Origin: UBA5862 sp002408105
GTDB taxonomy: Bacteria > Pseudomonadota > Gammaproteobacteria > Pseudomonadales > UBA5862
Length of the DNA: 23,349 nt
Reading direction: 5' to 3'
Assembly (NCBI GenBank): GCA_034189125.1
Contig: JAXHVB010000059.1
Coordinates: forward strand, 1-23,349
Part shown: piece by piece, positions 8,018 through 14,932 of the stretch
Numbering within the stretch: position 1 is the stretch's first letter
Layout: every line of letters starts with the position of its first letter
Position numbers and translations under genes: made by a program
The notes under the pieces: generated by a model
What the model saw: the letters and a program-made list of their open reading frames with translations, nothing else
What the model was told of the DNA's origin: nothing
Databases searched by the model: none

Positions 8018-9721
8018 TTAGGCGTCGAGTTGGTGTGAGACTCCGGCGCCGCGGGGCACCCGAATGTCATCGACAAAATCCTGAATGTGGTCAGGGGGTG
8101 GAGGGGTGCAAAGCGCGACCCCGACTGCCACGGCAGCATTCAGCACCATGCCGATGGTTCCAGCGCCTTCGGGAGAAACCCCCCACCACCAGTTCGCGGG
8201 GCTGTTCAACTCTGGCGCGAAAAACTTGAAGTAGCCGATGTATGCCAGCGTGAAGCCGAGGCCGATCAGCATACCGCTGATGGCACCTTCCCGGTTCATG
8301 CGTTTCCAGAAAATGCCGAACATCAGCACCGGGAAAAAGGACGCAGCCGCAAGGCCGAACGCGAGGGCCACCACCTCCGCAACGAATCCGGGCGGATTGA
8401 TGCCAAAGTACCCCGCGATCAACACCGCGACACCGGCGGCCACCCGCGCCGTTCGCAGCTCGGTGCGCTCACTGACATCGGGGCGAAAAGTCTTCTTAAG
8501 CAGGTCATGCGCCACGCCCGTCGAAATCACCAGCAACAACCCAGCGGCGGTCGACAGCGCGGCGGCGAGCCCTCCGGCCGCCACCAGCCCAATCACCCAG
8601 TTGGGCAATTGGGCGATTTCTGGATTGGCCAACACCATGATGTCCTTGTCGATCCAGAGCTCGTTGGTTCCTTCTGCATTGGGTCCCAGGTATTGCACGC
8701 GCCCGTCGCCGTTGTGGTCGTCAAAGCGAATCAGACCGGTGGCCTCCCAGGTGCTAAACCAAGTCGGCGCCTGGTCGTAGGGCATGTCCGCCACGGTGCT
8801 GAGCAGGTTGGTTCGGGCAAACGCCGACACCGCCGGCGCTGTGGCGTACAGCAGGACAATGAACAGCAATGCCCAACCGGCCGAAGTGCGCGCTGCGGAC
8901 ACCCTGGGCACAGTGTAAAACCGAACCAGTACATGGGGCAGGCCCGCAGTGCCCACCATCAGCGCGGCGGTCATGCAGAACAGGTCGAAGGTGCCTTTCT
9001 GGCCCGCGGTATAGCGGTGGAAGCCAAGCTCCACGCTCAGTTGGTTGAGCCGCTCCAACAGAAAGGTGTCGCCTCCCGCAACCGGGGAGCCGAACCCAAG
9101 CTGTGGTATCGGCGTGCCCGCCACCATCAAGGAAATGAAGATGACCGGCACCAAGTACGCAAAGATCAGCACACAGTACTGCGCCACCTGGGTGTAGGTG
9201 ATCCCCTTCATGCCGCCAAGCACTGCATAAAAAAACACGATTCCCATGCCGATCAGCACGCCGTAGGTGATGTCGACATCGAGAAACCGGGAAAACACGA
9301 TGCCTACGCCACGCATTTGCCCCGCTACATAGGTGAAAGACACGAAGATGGCGCAGACCACCGCAACCACGCGGGCAGTCTGGGAGTAGTAGCGGTCACC
9401 AACGAAATCCGGAACCGTGTACTTGCCGAACTTGCGCAAGTAGGGCGCAAGGCACAATGCCAGCAACACATAACCACCGGTCCAGCCCATCAGATAAACC
9501 GAGCCATCTCTCCCCATGAATGAGATCAACCCGGCCATCGAGATAAAGGATGCCGCGCTCATCCAGTCGGCGGCGGTGGCCAAGCCGTTGACCGTCGGAT
9601 GAACCTGGCCCCCTGCAACGTAAAATTCGCCCGTCGAACCCGCCCGCGACCAAATGGCAACACCGATGTAGAGGGCGAACGACAGCCCCACCATCACGAA
9701 GGTCCAGGCCTGCACGCTCAT
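8018..9721 (-). CDS. Sodium:solute symporter, VC_2705 subfamily (large subunit)
   Basis: A 567-residue SSS-family transporter (LeuT fold) with about 12-13 hydrophobic segments. SSS features include GEFYVAGGQV and NGLATAADWMSAASF (about 31-59), GGMKGITYTQVAQ (169-181) and GLAAALSTAAGLLLVIS (384-400). It looks like the VC_2705/TIGR03648 group, which is encoded beside a DUF4212 small subunit, as here. It is distantly related to acetate permease ActP, but the substrate is unknown; small carboxylates are a reasonable guess. An extramembrane insert at 335-342 reads like the first part of an EF-hand loop (D-x-N-x-D-G-x-V). The ATG overlaps the small-subunit stop (ATGA, 9718-9721). Confidence 0.9.
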   Translation of the reverse strand: MSVQAWTFVMVGLSFALYIGVAIWSRAGSTGEFYVAGGQVHPTVNGLATAADWMSAASFISMAGLISFMGRDGSVYLMGWTGGYVLLALCLAPYLRKFGKYTVPDFVGDRYYSQTARVVAVVCAIFVSFTYVAGQMRGVGIVFSRFLDVDITYGVLIGMGIVFFYAVLGGMKGITYTQVAQYCVLIFAYLVPVIFISLMVAGTPIPQLGFGSPVAGGDTFLLERLNQLSVELGFHRYTAGQKGTFDLFCMTAALMVGTAGLPHVLVRFYTVPRVSAARTSAGWALLFIVLLYATAPAVSAFARTNLLSTVADMPYDQAPTWFSTWEATGLIRFDDHNGDGRVQYLGPNAEGTNELWIDKDIMVLANPEIAQLPNWVIGLVAAGGLAAALSTAAGLLLVISTGVAHDLLKKTFRPDVSERTELRTARVAAGVAVLIAGYFGINPPGFVAEVVALAFGLAAASFFPVLMFGIFWKRMNREGAISGMLIGLGFTLAYIGYFKFFAPELNSPANWWWGVSPEGAGTIGMVLNAAVAVGVALCTPPPPDHIQDFVDDIRVPRGAGVSHQLDA

Positions 9722-9987
9722 TCGCTGCCCCCCCGCTCATCCACATCAAAGCGGCGGTCCAGCCGGTTCATCAGCACAACGTAAACCCAAATGATCAGCA
9801 GAAAAACATACATGGCGCCCTGCTGGGCAAACCAAAACCCGAGGGGAAATCCGGAAAAGCTGTAGCGGTCCAGTTGATCGACAAACAAAATGCCGCAGCC
9901 AAAGGAGACCAAGAACCAAGCGGCGAGCAAAATGGCCAGGTAACTGAGGTTGGTGCGCCAGTAGCGGCGCCGGCGTTCGCGGTGCAT
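9718..9987 (-). CDS. DUF4212 sodium:solute symporter small subunit
   Basis: An 89-residue protein with a basic N-terminus (MHRERRRRYWRTNL) and two transmembrane segments joined by a short loop (YSFSGFPLGFWFAQQG). This is typical of DUF4212/TIGR03647 proteins, which are found with VC_2705-type symporters, comparable to YjcH beside ActP. ATG at 9987 is used; a TTG two codons upstream (9993) is possible because AAGGGCGGA lies immediately before it. The gene is first in a four-gene minus-strand unit. It starts 79 bases after dapB ends, so read-through from the chaperone operon is possible. Confidence 0.85.
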   Translation of the reverse strand: MHRERRRRYWRTNLSYLAILLAAWFLVSFGCGILFVDQLDRYSFSGFPLGFWFAQQGAMYVFLLIIWVYVVLMNRLDRRFDVDERGGSE

Positions 9988-10046
9988 GCCCAAATCCGCC
10001 CTTGTTATTGTTGTTGCTGGGGGTGGGCGGCAAGCATAGCAGAGCC

Positions 10047-10056
10047 GAACCGGTTC
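10047..10056. other. Perfect 10-base palindrome GAACCGGTTC upstream of the DUF4212 gene
   Basis: A perfect inverted repeat in the 79-base gap between the dapB stop and the DUF4212 start. It is not followed by a T-run, so it is not an intrinsic terminator. It could be an operator or chance. No convincing promoter hexamers were seen beside it. Confidence 0.25.
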
Positions 10057-10066
10057 CCGAAAAGTT

Positions 10067-10906
10067 TCAGCGCAGGCCCAGCACGTCCTGCATGTCGAAC
10101 ACGCCGGCGGGTTTATCCTTCAGCCAGCGGGCCGCCCGCAACGCACCTTGGGCGTAAGTCGCGCGGCTGCTCGATCGGTGGGTGACTTCGATCCGTTCCC
10201 CAGCCCCGGCAAACAGCACCGTGTGGTCACCGACAATGTCGCCCGCACGCACGGTCGAAAAACCAATGGTTTGCCGATCCCGGGGGCCGGTGTGCCCCTC
10301 GCGTCCATAAACCGCACAGTCGGCAAGATTGCGCCCGAGCGTCTCTGCCACCACCTCTCCCATGCGCAGTGCCGTGCCTGAAGGGGCATCCACTTTGTTT
10401 CGGTGGTGCGCCTCGATCACCTCAATGTCCACCTCGTCGCCCAGCACCTGCGCCGCCGTCTCAAGAAGCTTGAAGCACAGATTGACCCCGACACTCATAT
10501 TGGGTGCACACACAATGGCCACACTCTGTCCGGCCTCAACGATCCGTGCCTTTTGGGAAGAATCGAACCCCGTGGTTCCGATCACCAATTTTTTTTTGGC
10601 TCGAAGGCAGAGGTCCAGGTATTGCAACGTATAATCAGGGCGGGTGAAGTCAATGAGCACATCGAACTGATCGACGAGCGCCGACAAGTCATCGCCCAAG
10701 GGAACACCCAGGGAGCCAGCCCCAATCAGCTCGCCCGCATCGCAGCCGACCAGGCTGCTCCCTGTGCGCACTGTCGCAGCACCCAGTACCACGTCATCGG
10801 CAGCAAAGACCGCCTCCAGCAGTGCCCGACCCATGCGTCCACCGGCGCCGCCAATCGCCACCCGCGTCACAGTCGTGCGATCACCCGAATCAGCCGCACC
10901 GCTCAT
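10067..10906 (-). CDS. dapB: 4-hydroxy-tetrahydrodipicolinate reductase
   Basis: NAD(P)H-dependent enzyme of the diaminopimelate/lysine pathway. The product is 279 residues (E. coli 273). Seen are the nucleotide-binding GGAGGRMG (19-26), IGTTGF (108-113), and the active-site EAHHRNKVDAPSGTA (about 164-178), which carries the predicted catalytic histidine and lysine. The ATG overlaps the dnaJ TGA (ATGA, 10903-10906), so dapB is probably translated by ribosomes finishing dnaJ. dnaJ-dapB adjacency is known in pseudomonads and relatives, where carA often follows; here carA is absent. A run of nine A residues in the coding strand (10589-10597) encodes the lysines of RAKKKL. Confidence 0.95.
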   Translation of the reverse strand: MSGAADSGDRTTVTRVAIGGAGGRMGRALLEAVFAADDVVLGAATVRTGSSLVGCDAGELIGAGSLGVPLGDDLSALVDQFDVLIDFTRPDYTLQYLDLCLRAKKKLVIGTTGFDSSQKARIVEAGQSVAIVCAPNMSVGVNLCFKLLETAAQVLGDEVDIEVIEAHHRNKVDAPSGTALRMGEVVAETLGRNLADCAVYGREGHTGPRDRQTIGFSTVRAGDIVGDHTVLFAGAGERIEVTHRSSSRATYAQGALRAARWLKDKPAGVFDMQDVLGLR

Positions 10907-12039
10907 TGGGTCATCTCATCGAAAAACTTCTTCACGCCGTCGAACCAGCTGTGTTTCTTTGGCGAGTGGCTGTGGCCCGCTTCACCCAAACTGTCTTGAA
11001 ACTGGCGCAGCAACTCCTTCTGCGTCTTGGTGAGGTTGACCGGCGTCTCCACCACCACGCGACACATCAGGTCACCCGCGGGTCCGCCCCGTACGGGGGT
11101 GACCCCTTTGCCCCGCAACCGGAATAGACGACCCGACTGAGTTTCAGGCGGGATTTTGAGGCTCACACGGCCATCCAGTGTGGGCACCTCCAGCTCACCG
11201 CCGAGGGCCGCATCCACGAAGCAGATGGGCACTTCGCAATACAGGTTGCGCCCCTCACGGGTAAAGATGCTGTGCTCGCGCACCGACACTTGCACGTACA
11301 GGTCGCCTGCCGGCGCCCCTTTGGTGCCCGCCTCGCCTTCTCCCGCCAGCCGGATGCGGTCGCCCACGTCCACACCAGGCGGCACCTTCACCGACAAGGT
11401 CTTGGTTTCTTCCCGCCGGCCCGCACCCTGGCAGCGTGGACAGGGGTCGGAGATCATTTGTCCGGCACCACGGCAACGCGGACAGGTTTGCTGCACAGAA
11501 AAAATGCCCTGCTGCATCCGCACCTGGCCGCTGCCAGCGCAGGTCGTGCAGGTCACAGGACTCGAGCCCTTGCGCGCGCCGCCACCGCCACATTCGTCGC
11601 ACTCCACGAGTGTCGGCACCTGAATTCGAACGGTGGTGCCACGCACCGCCTCCTCCAGGTCAAGCTCTAGCATGTACTTGAGGTCAGCGCCGCGTTGGCC
11701 ACGGCTGCGGCGCCCGCTGGCGGCCCCCCCAAAGATGTCGCCAAACACGTCACCAAAGATGTCGGAGAAACTGGCGCCGCCGTCAAACCCACCGCCGCCG
11801 AAGCCAGCGTTGCCCTCGACGCCAGCGTGACCGAACTGATCGTAGGCAGAGCGTTTTTCAGCGTCCGAGAGGACTTCGAATGCGCGGCTCGCCTCCTTGA
11901 ATTTCTGCTCCGCGCCGGCGTCATCCGGGTTGCGGTCGGGATGGTGCTTCATCGCCAGACGCCGGTACGCCTTTTTGATCTCCTGGTCCGAGGCGTCGCG
12001 GGCAACCCCCAACACTTCGTAGTAGTCGCGTTTGGCCAT
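10903..12039 (-). CDS. dnaJ: Chaperone protein DnaJ (Hsp40)
   Basis: Co-chaperone that delivers unfolded clients to DnaK and stimulates its ATPase. The product is 378 residues (E. coli 376). It has an N-terminal J domain with HPD at 33-35, a Gly/Phe-rich linker (about 70-105), and a zinc-binding region with four CxxCxGxG-type repeats (cysteines at about 147/150, 164/167, 186/189 and 200/203). The C-terminal client-binding domains follow. The start MAKRDYYEVLG at 12039 is the family start; GGGGAA lies about 12 bases upstream, and a longer in-frame extension is rejected. It is separated from dnaK by 206 bases containing a terminator-like hairpin. Confidence 0.97.
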   Translation of the reverse strand: MAKRDYYEVLGVARDASDQEIKKAYRRLAMKHHPDRNPDDAGAEQKFKEASRAFEVLSDAEKRSAYDQFGHAGVEGNAGFGGGGFDGGASFSDIFGDVFGDIFGGAASGRRSRGQRGADLKYMLELDLEEAVRGTTVRIQVPTLVECDECGGGGARKGSSPVTCTTCAGSGQVRMQQGIFSVQQTCPRCRGAGQMISDPCPRCQGAGRREETKTLSVKVPPGVDVGDRIRLAGEGEAGTKGAPAGDLYVQVSVREHSIFTREGRNLYCEVPICFVDAALGGELEVPTLDGRVSLKIPPETQSGRLFRLRGKGVTPVRGGPAGDLMCRVVVETPVNLTKTQKELLRQFQDSLGEAGHSHSPKKHSWFDGVKKFFDEMTQ

Positions 12040-12173
12040 GTTGTTTCGATGTTCCCCTTGACTCTGCGGAGGCACACAACACACAGACACAGGGCACACC
12101 ACCGGTGAACCCAGGCCCTGCGCTGCTCAAGCCCCCTTCTCATTGCCGTCGCCACCACGGGCGATCACAACGC

Positions 12174-12199
12174 AAAAACGCGGAGGTGCAGCTCCGCGT
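12174..12199 (-). terminator. Intrinsic terminator or attenuator between dnaK and dnaJ
   Basis: Read on the minus strand, a perfect 8-bp stem ACGCGGAG / CTCCGCGT with a 6-base loop CTGCAC is followed directly by a short T-run (TTTTT including the last stem base) and then GCG. It lies 47 bases after the dnaK stop and 135 bases before the dnaJ start. The T-run is short, so partial termination is likely, which would lower dnaJ and dapB output relative to dnaK. Confidence 0.65.
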
Positions 12200-12212
12200 C
12201 TATGTCAGCGCT

Positions 12213-12240
12213 TGTGCGCGGGCCGACCGGCCCGCACACA
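12213..12240 (-). repeat. GC-rich hairpin 5 bases after the dnaK stop
   Basis: Inverted repeat with an 8-bp core GCGGGCCG / CGGCCCGC, one C-A mismatch, then four more pairs (TGTG/CACA). There is no T-run. It could stabilise the 3' end of dnaK mRNA against exonucleases or act with the terminator just downstream. Confidence 0.55.
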
Positions 12241-12245
12241 CCGTC

Positions 12246-14156
12246 TTACTGCTTGTCGTCTTTGACTTCCTCGAACTCGGCATCAACCGTGTCGTCATCC
12301 TGGCTGGCACCGGAGCCGGGCGCCTCACCGGCCTCCGCTTCGGAGGAATACAATTTTTGCGCAAGGGACGAGGACAATTCGGTCAGCGCATTCATTTTGG
12401 CCTCGATCTCGTCCTTGTCATCGCCCTTCAATGCTGTTTCCAGCGCGCTGATCGCTGCCTCCAGGGCGGATTTTTCGTCCGCATCGATTTTGTCTCCAGC
12501 CTCTTCGAGGCTTTTGCGTGTTGCATGGATGATGCCATCGGCCGTGTTGCGGGTGGTGACCAACTCCTCGAACTTGCGGTCCTCCTCGGCATGGGCTTCG
12601 GCATCGCGGACCATGCGGTCGATGTCGGCATCGTCGAGACCTCCAGAGGCCTTGATCTCAATCGATTGCTCTTTGCCCGTCGCCTTGTCCTTGGCAGACA
12701 CATTCAGGATGCCGTTCGCATCGATGTCGAAACTCACCTCGATCTGGGGCATTCCGCGCGGCGCCGGTGGAATATCGGTGAGGTCGAACCGCCCGAGGGA
12801 CTTGTTCTGCGATGCCTGCTTGCGCTCACCTTGAACCACGTGGATGGTCACTGCCGTTTGGTTGTCATCGGCCGTACTGAACACCTGGGACTTGTGGGTC
12901 GGAATGGTGGTGTTCTTCTCGATCAACACCGTGCTGACCCCACCCATGGTCTCAATGCCGAGCGACAGCGGTGTCACGTCGAGCAGGAGCACGTCCTTCA
13001 CATCTCCTGAGAGCACACCGGCTTGAATCGCAGCGCCCAAAGCCACGGCCTCGTCGGGGTTCACGTCCTTGCGCGGATCACGGCCAAAAAACTCCTTCAC
13101 CTTTTCCTGTACCAAGGGCATGCGGGTCTGGCCGCCCACCAGAATCACCTCATTGATGTCGCCGGGCTTGTGGCCCGCGTCTTCAAGCGCCACTCGGCAA
13201 GGCTCCAGGGTGCGGCGCACCAGGTCTTCGACCAGGGACTCGAGCTTGGCGCGGGTCAGCTTTTGCACCAGGTGTTTGGGGCCCGAAGCGTCGGCCGTGA
13301 TGTAGGGAAGGTTGACCTCTGTCTGCTGGCTGCTCGACAGCTCGATCTTGGCCTTTTCCGCCGCCTCCTTCAGCCGCTGAAGCGCGAGTGGATCGTTGTG
13401 CAAATCGATCCCGGAATCCTTTTTGAACTCGCCTGCCAGGTACTCGATGATCTTGAGGTCGAAGTCTTCACCACCAAGGAAGGTGTCGCCGTTGGTGGAA
13501 AGCACTTCGAACTGGTGCTCACCATCGACCGCCGCGATTTCAATGATCGAAATGTCGAAGGTTCCACCACCCAGGTCATACACCGCGATCACCGAGTCAC
13601 CGCGCTTTTTGTCGAGGCCATAGGCAAGCGCCGCCGCGGTCGGCTCGTTGATGATCCGCTTCACCTCGAGGCCTGCGATTCGCCCCGCGTCCTTGGTGGC
13701 CTGGCGCTGGGAATCGTTGAAGTACGCCGGCACCGTGATCACCGCCTCCGTGACGGGCTCGCCAAGGTAGTCTTCGGCGGTCTTCTTCATCTTTTTCAGG
13801 ACTTGGGCAGAGACCTCCGGGGGCGCCATTTTTTTGCCCTTGACCTCAACCCAGGCATCGCCATTGTCCGCCTTGGCAATCCTGTAGGGCACCATCTTGG
13901 CGTCCTTTTGCACCACCGCGTCGTCGTGGCGGCGACCGATCAGCCGCTTGATCGCAAACAGGGTGTTCTGCGGATTGGTGACCGCCTGGCGCTTGGCCGC
14001 TTGGCCGACCAGGACTTCTCCATCCTCGGTGTACGCGATGATGGATGGCGTGGTGCGGTCCCCTTCCGCGTTCTCAATCACTTTGGGGGTGGTGCCTTCC
14101 ATCACGGCGACACAGGAGTTGGTGGTCCCGAGGTCTATACCTATGATCTTGCCCAT
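12246..14156 (-). CDS. dnaK: Chaperone protein DnaK (Hsp70)
   Basis: ATP-dependent cytosolic chaperone. The product is 636 residues (E. coli 638). The N-terminal nucleotide-binding domain starts GKIIGIDLGTTNSCVAV and includes VPAYFNDSQRQATKDAG and YDLGGGTFDISI. The hydrophobic linker VLLLDVTPLS lies at about 386-395, followed by the substrate-binding domain and a helical lid. The tail EEVKDDKQ resembles the bacterial EEVKDKK terminus. The ATG at 14156 has GGAG nine bases upstream; a five-residue upstream extension is rejected. It lies between grpE and dnaJ and is probably served both by the grpE promoter and by its own sigma32-like promoter. Confidence 0.98.
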   Translation of the reverse strand: MGKIIGIDLGTTNSCVAVMEGTTPKVIENAEGDRTTPSIIAYTEDGEVLVGQAAKRQAVTNPQNTLFAIKRLIGRRHDDAVVQKDAKMVPYRIAKADNGDAWVEVKGKKMAPPEVSAQVLKKMKKTAEDYLGEPVTEAVITVPAYFNDSQRQATKDAGRIAGLEVKRIINEPTAAALAYGLDKKRGDSVIAVYDLGGGTFDISIIEIAAVDGEHQFEVLSTNGDTFLGGEDFDLKIIEYLAGEFKKDSGIDLHNDPLALQRLKEAAEKAKIELSSSQQTEVNLPYITADASGPKHLVQKLTRAKLESLVEDLVRRTLEPCRVALEDAGHKPGDINEVILVGGQTRMPLVQEKVKEFFGRDPRKDVNPDEAVALGAAIQAGVLSGDVKDVLLLDVTPLSLGIETMGGVSTVLIEKNTTIPTHKSQVFSTADDNQTAVTIHVVQGERKQASQNKSLGRFDLTDIPPAPRGMPQIEVSFDIDANGILNVSAKDKATGKEQSIEIKASGGLDDADIDRMVRDAEAHAEEDRKFEELVTTRNTADGIIHATRKSLEEAGDKIDADEKSALEAAISALETALKGDDKDEIEAKMNALTELSSSLAQKLYSSEAEAGEAPGSGASQDDDTVDAEFEEVKDDKQ

Positions 14157-14222
14157 CGACTCATTCTCCAATTGTTCGGGTGTTCACGGGGCTCATGCCC
14201 GATGCGCTTGCTTGTGTCTCGG

Positions 14223-14250
14223 ATATTGGCCTGAAAGCGGCCATTTCAAG
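14223..14250 (-). promoter_or_regulatory. Second sigma32-like promoter, in front of dnaK
   Basis: On the minus strand: CTTGAAA (14250-14244), 13 bases, then GCCAATAT (14230-14223), compared with the sigma32 consensus CTTGAAA-N-CCCCATnT. The -35 is perfect and the -10 matches at most informative positions. It lies 3 bases beyond the grpE stop codon. The predicted start near 14216 would give a leader of about 60 bases. Confidence 0.5.
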
Positions 14251-14253
14251 GGA

Positions 14254-14838
14254 CTAGGCGGTCTCGTTGACCCCAGTCACCCCTGGCGCTTTGGCCACTG
14301 CAACCCGCGCCGGGCGAAGCAGGCGGCCATTGAGCGTGTAGCCTTTTTGCACCACATCCAGCACCGACCCCGGTTCGGCGTGGGTGCTCTCGACCATGGC
14401 AATGGCCTCGTGCAACTGTGGGTCGAATGGCTCGCCGGTAGGATCAACCGCCTCGACTGAGAACTTGGCGAGCACGTCCAAAAACGACCGCAGACTCAAT
14501 TCCAAGCCCTCCACAAAGGGCGCAAGTTCGGTGTTTTCACGGTCCACCGCCGAGAGCCCACGCTCCATGCCATCGACGACCGGAAGAAGCGCCTCAGTGA
14601 ACTTGTCCAGGGCAAACTTGTGGGCCTTCTCGACATCAAGCTGCGCCCGCCGCCGCACGTTCTGCAGTTCGGCCTGAACCCGCAGCACCCGGTCTTCCGC
14701 GTCCGCCAGTTTGGCCTCCAGGTCAGCGACGTTGGCCTGCTCGTCGGCGTCCTGCCCCGCTGCCTGTTCGTCCGACCGCTCCGGGGCGGTCTCGGCTGCG
14801 TCGCTCTCGATCGCATCCGGCCGTTGCTGTTCCGACAT
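14254..14838 (-). CDS. grpE: Nucleotide exchange factor GrpE
   Basis: Homodimeric exchange factor that releases ADP from DnaK. The product is 194 residues (E. coli 197). An acidic, low-complexity N-terminus (about 1-40) leads into a long coiled-coil helix (LEAKLADAEDRVLRVQAEL onward) and a C-terminal beta domain (NGRLLRPARVAVAK). The start is ATG 14838: AAGGAG lies nine bases upstream, and a longer TTG start at 14862 would place that site inside the gene. It lies 81 bases after hrcA, and a strong sigma32 promoter sits at that junction. Confidence 0.96.
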   Translation of the reverse strand: MSEQQRPDAIESDAAETAPERSDEQAAGQDADEQANVADLEAKLADAEDRVLRVQAELQNVRRRAQLDVEKAHKFALDKFTEALLPVVDGMERGLSAVDRENTELAPFVEGLELSLRSFLDVLAKFSVEAVDPTGEPFDPQLHEAIAMVESTHAEPGSVLDVVQKGYTLNGRLLRPARVAVAKAPGVTGVNETA

Positions 14839-14847
14839 GGATTCGGG

Positions 14848-14853
14848 CTCCTT
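14848..14853 (-). promoter_or_regulatory. Ribosome binding site of grpE
   Basis: AAGGAG on the minus strand, nine bases before the ATG at 14838. It decides between this ATG and the upstream TTG at 14862. Confidence 0.8.
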
Positions 14854-14903
14854 CTTAAACAAAAAACAGGGACAAACCCCAGCGAGAGCACCAGGGTACG
14901 GGC

Positions 14904-14932
14904 TATATGGGGCCGCCGATCAGTGATTCAAG
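14904..14932 (-). promoter_or_regulatory. Sigma32 (heat-shock) promoter for grpE-dnaK-dnaJ
   Basis: On the minus strand: CTTGAA at 14932-14927, 14 bases, then CCCCATATA at 14912-14904. This is an essentially perfect match to the RpoH consensus. The -35 lies inside the last hrcA codons and the stop codon (14920-14922) falls in the spacer. The predicted start near 14897 gives a leader of about 60 bases before the grpE ATG. Confidence 0.85.

Noticed and set aside
8087..9523. 478-codon plus-strand open frame opposite the sodium:solute symporter
   Set aside because: Composition is rich in His, Gln, Arg and Gly, with no family motifs; it mirrors a clear transporter gene and is explained by high GC.
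12120..12135. CTTGAG on the minus strand as a sigma32 -35 for dnaJ
   Set aside because: No CCCCAT-like -10 occurs at the required distance.
13023..14234. Long open frame (403 codons) on the plus strand opposite dnaK
   Set aside because: Antisense open frames opposite dnaK are a known effect of its codon usage. It has no ribosome binding site and no recognisable domain, while dnaK on the other strand is certain.
14884..14906. Partial resemblance to CIRCE just after the grpE sigma32 promoter (TAGC and GTGCT blocks)
   Set aside because: The half-sites match poorly and are separated by about four bases rather than nine.
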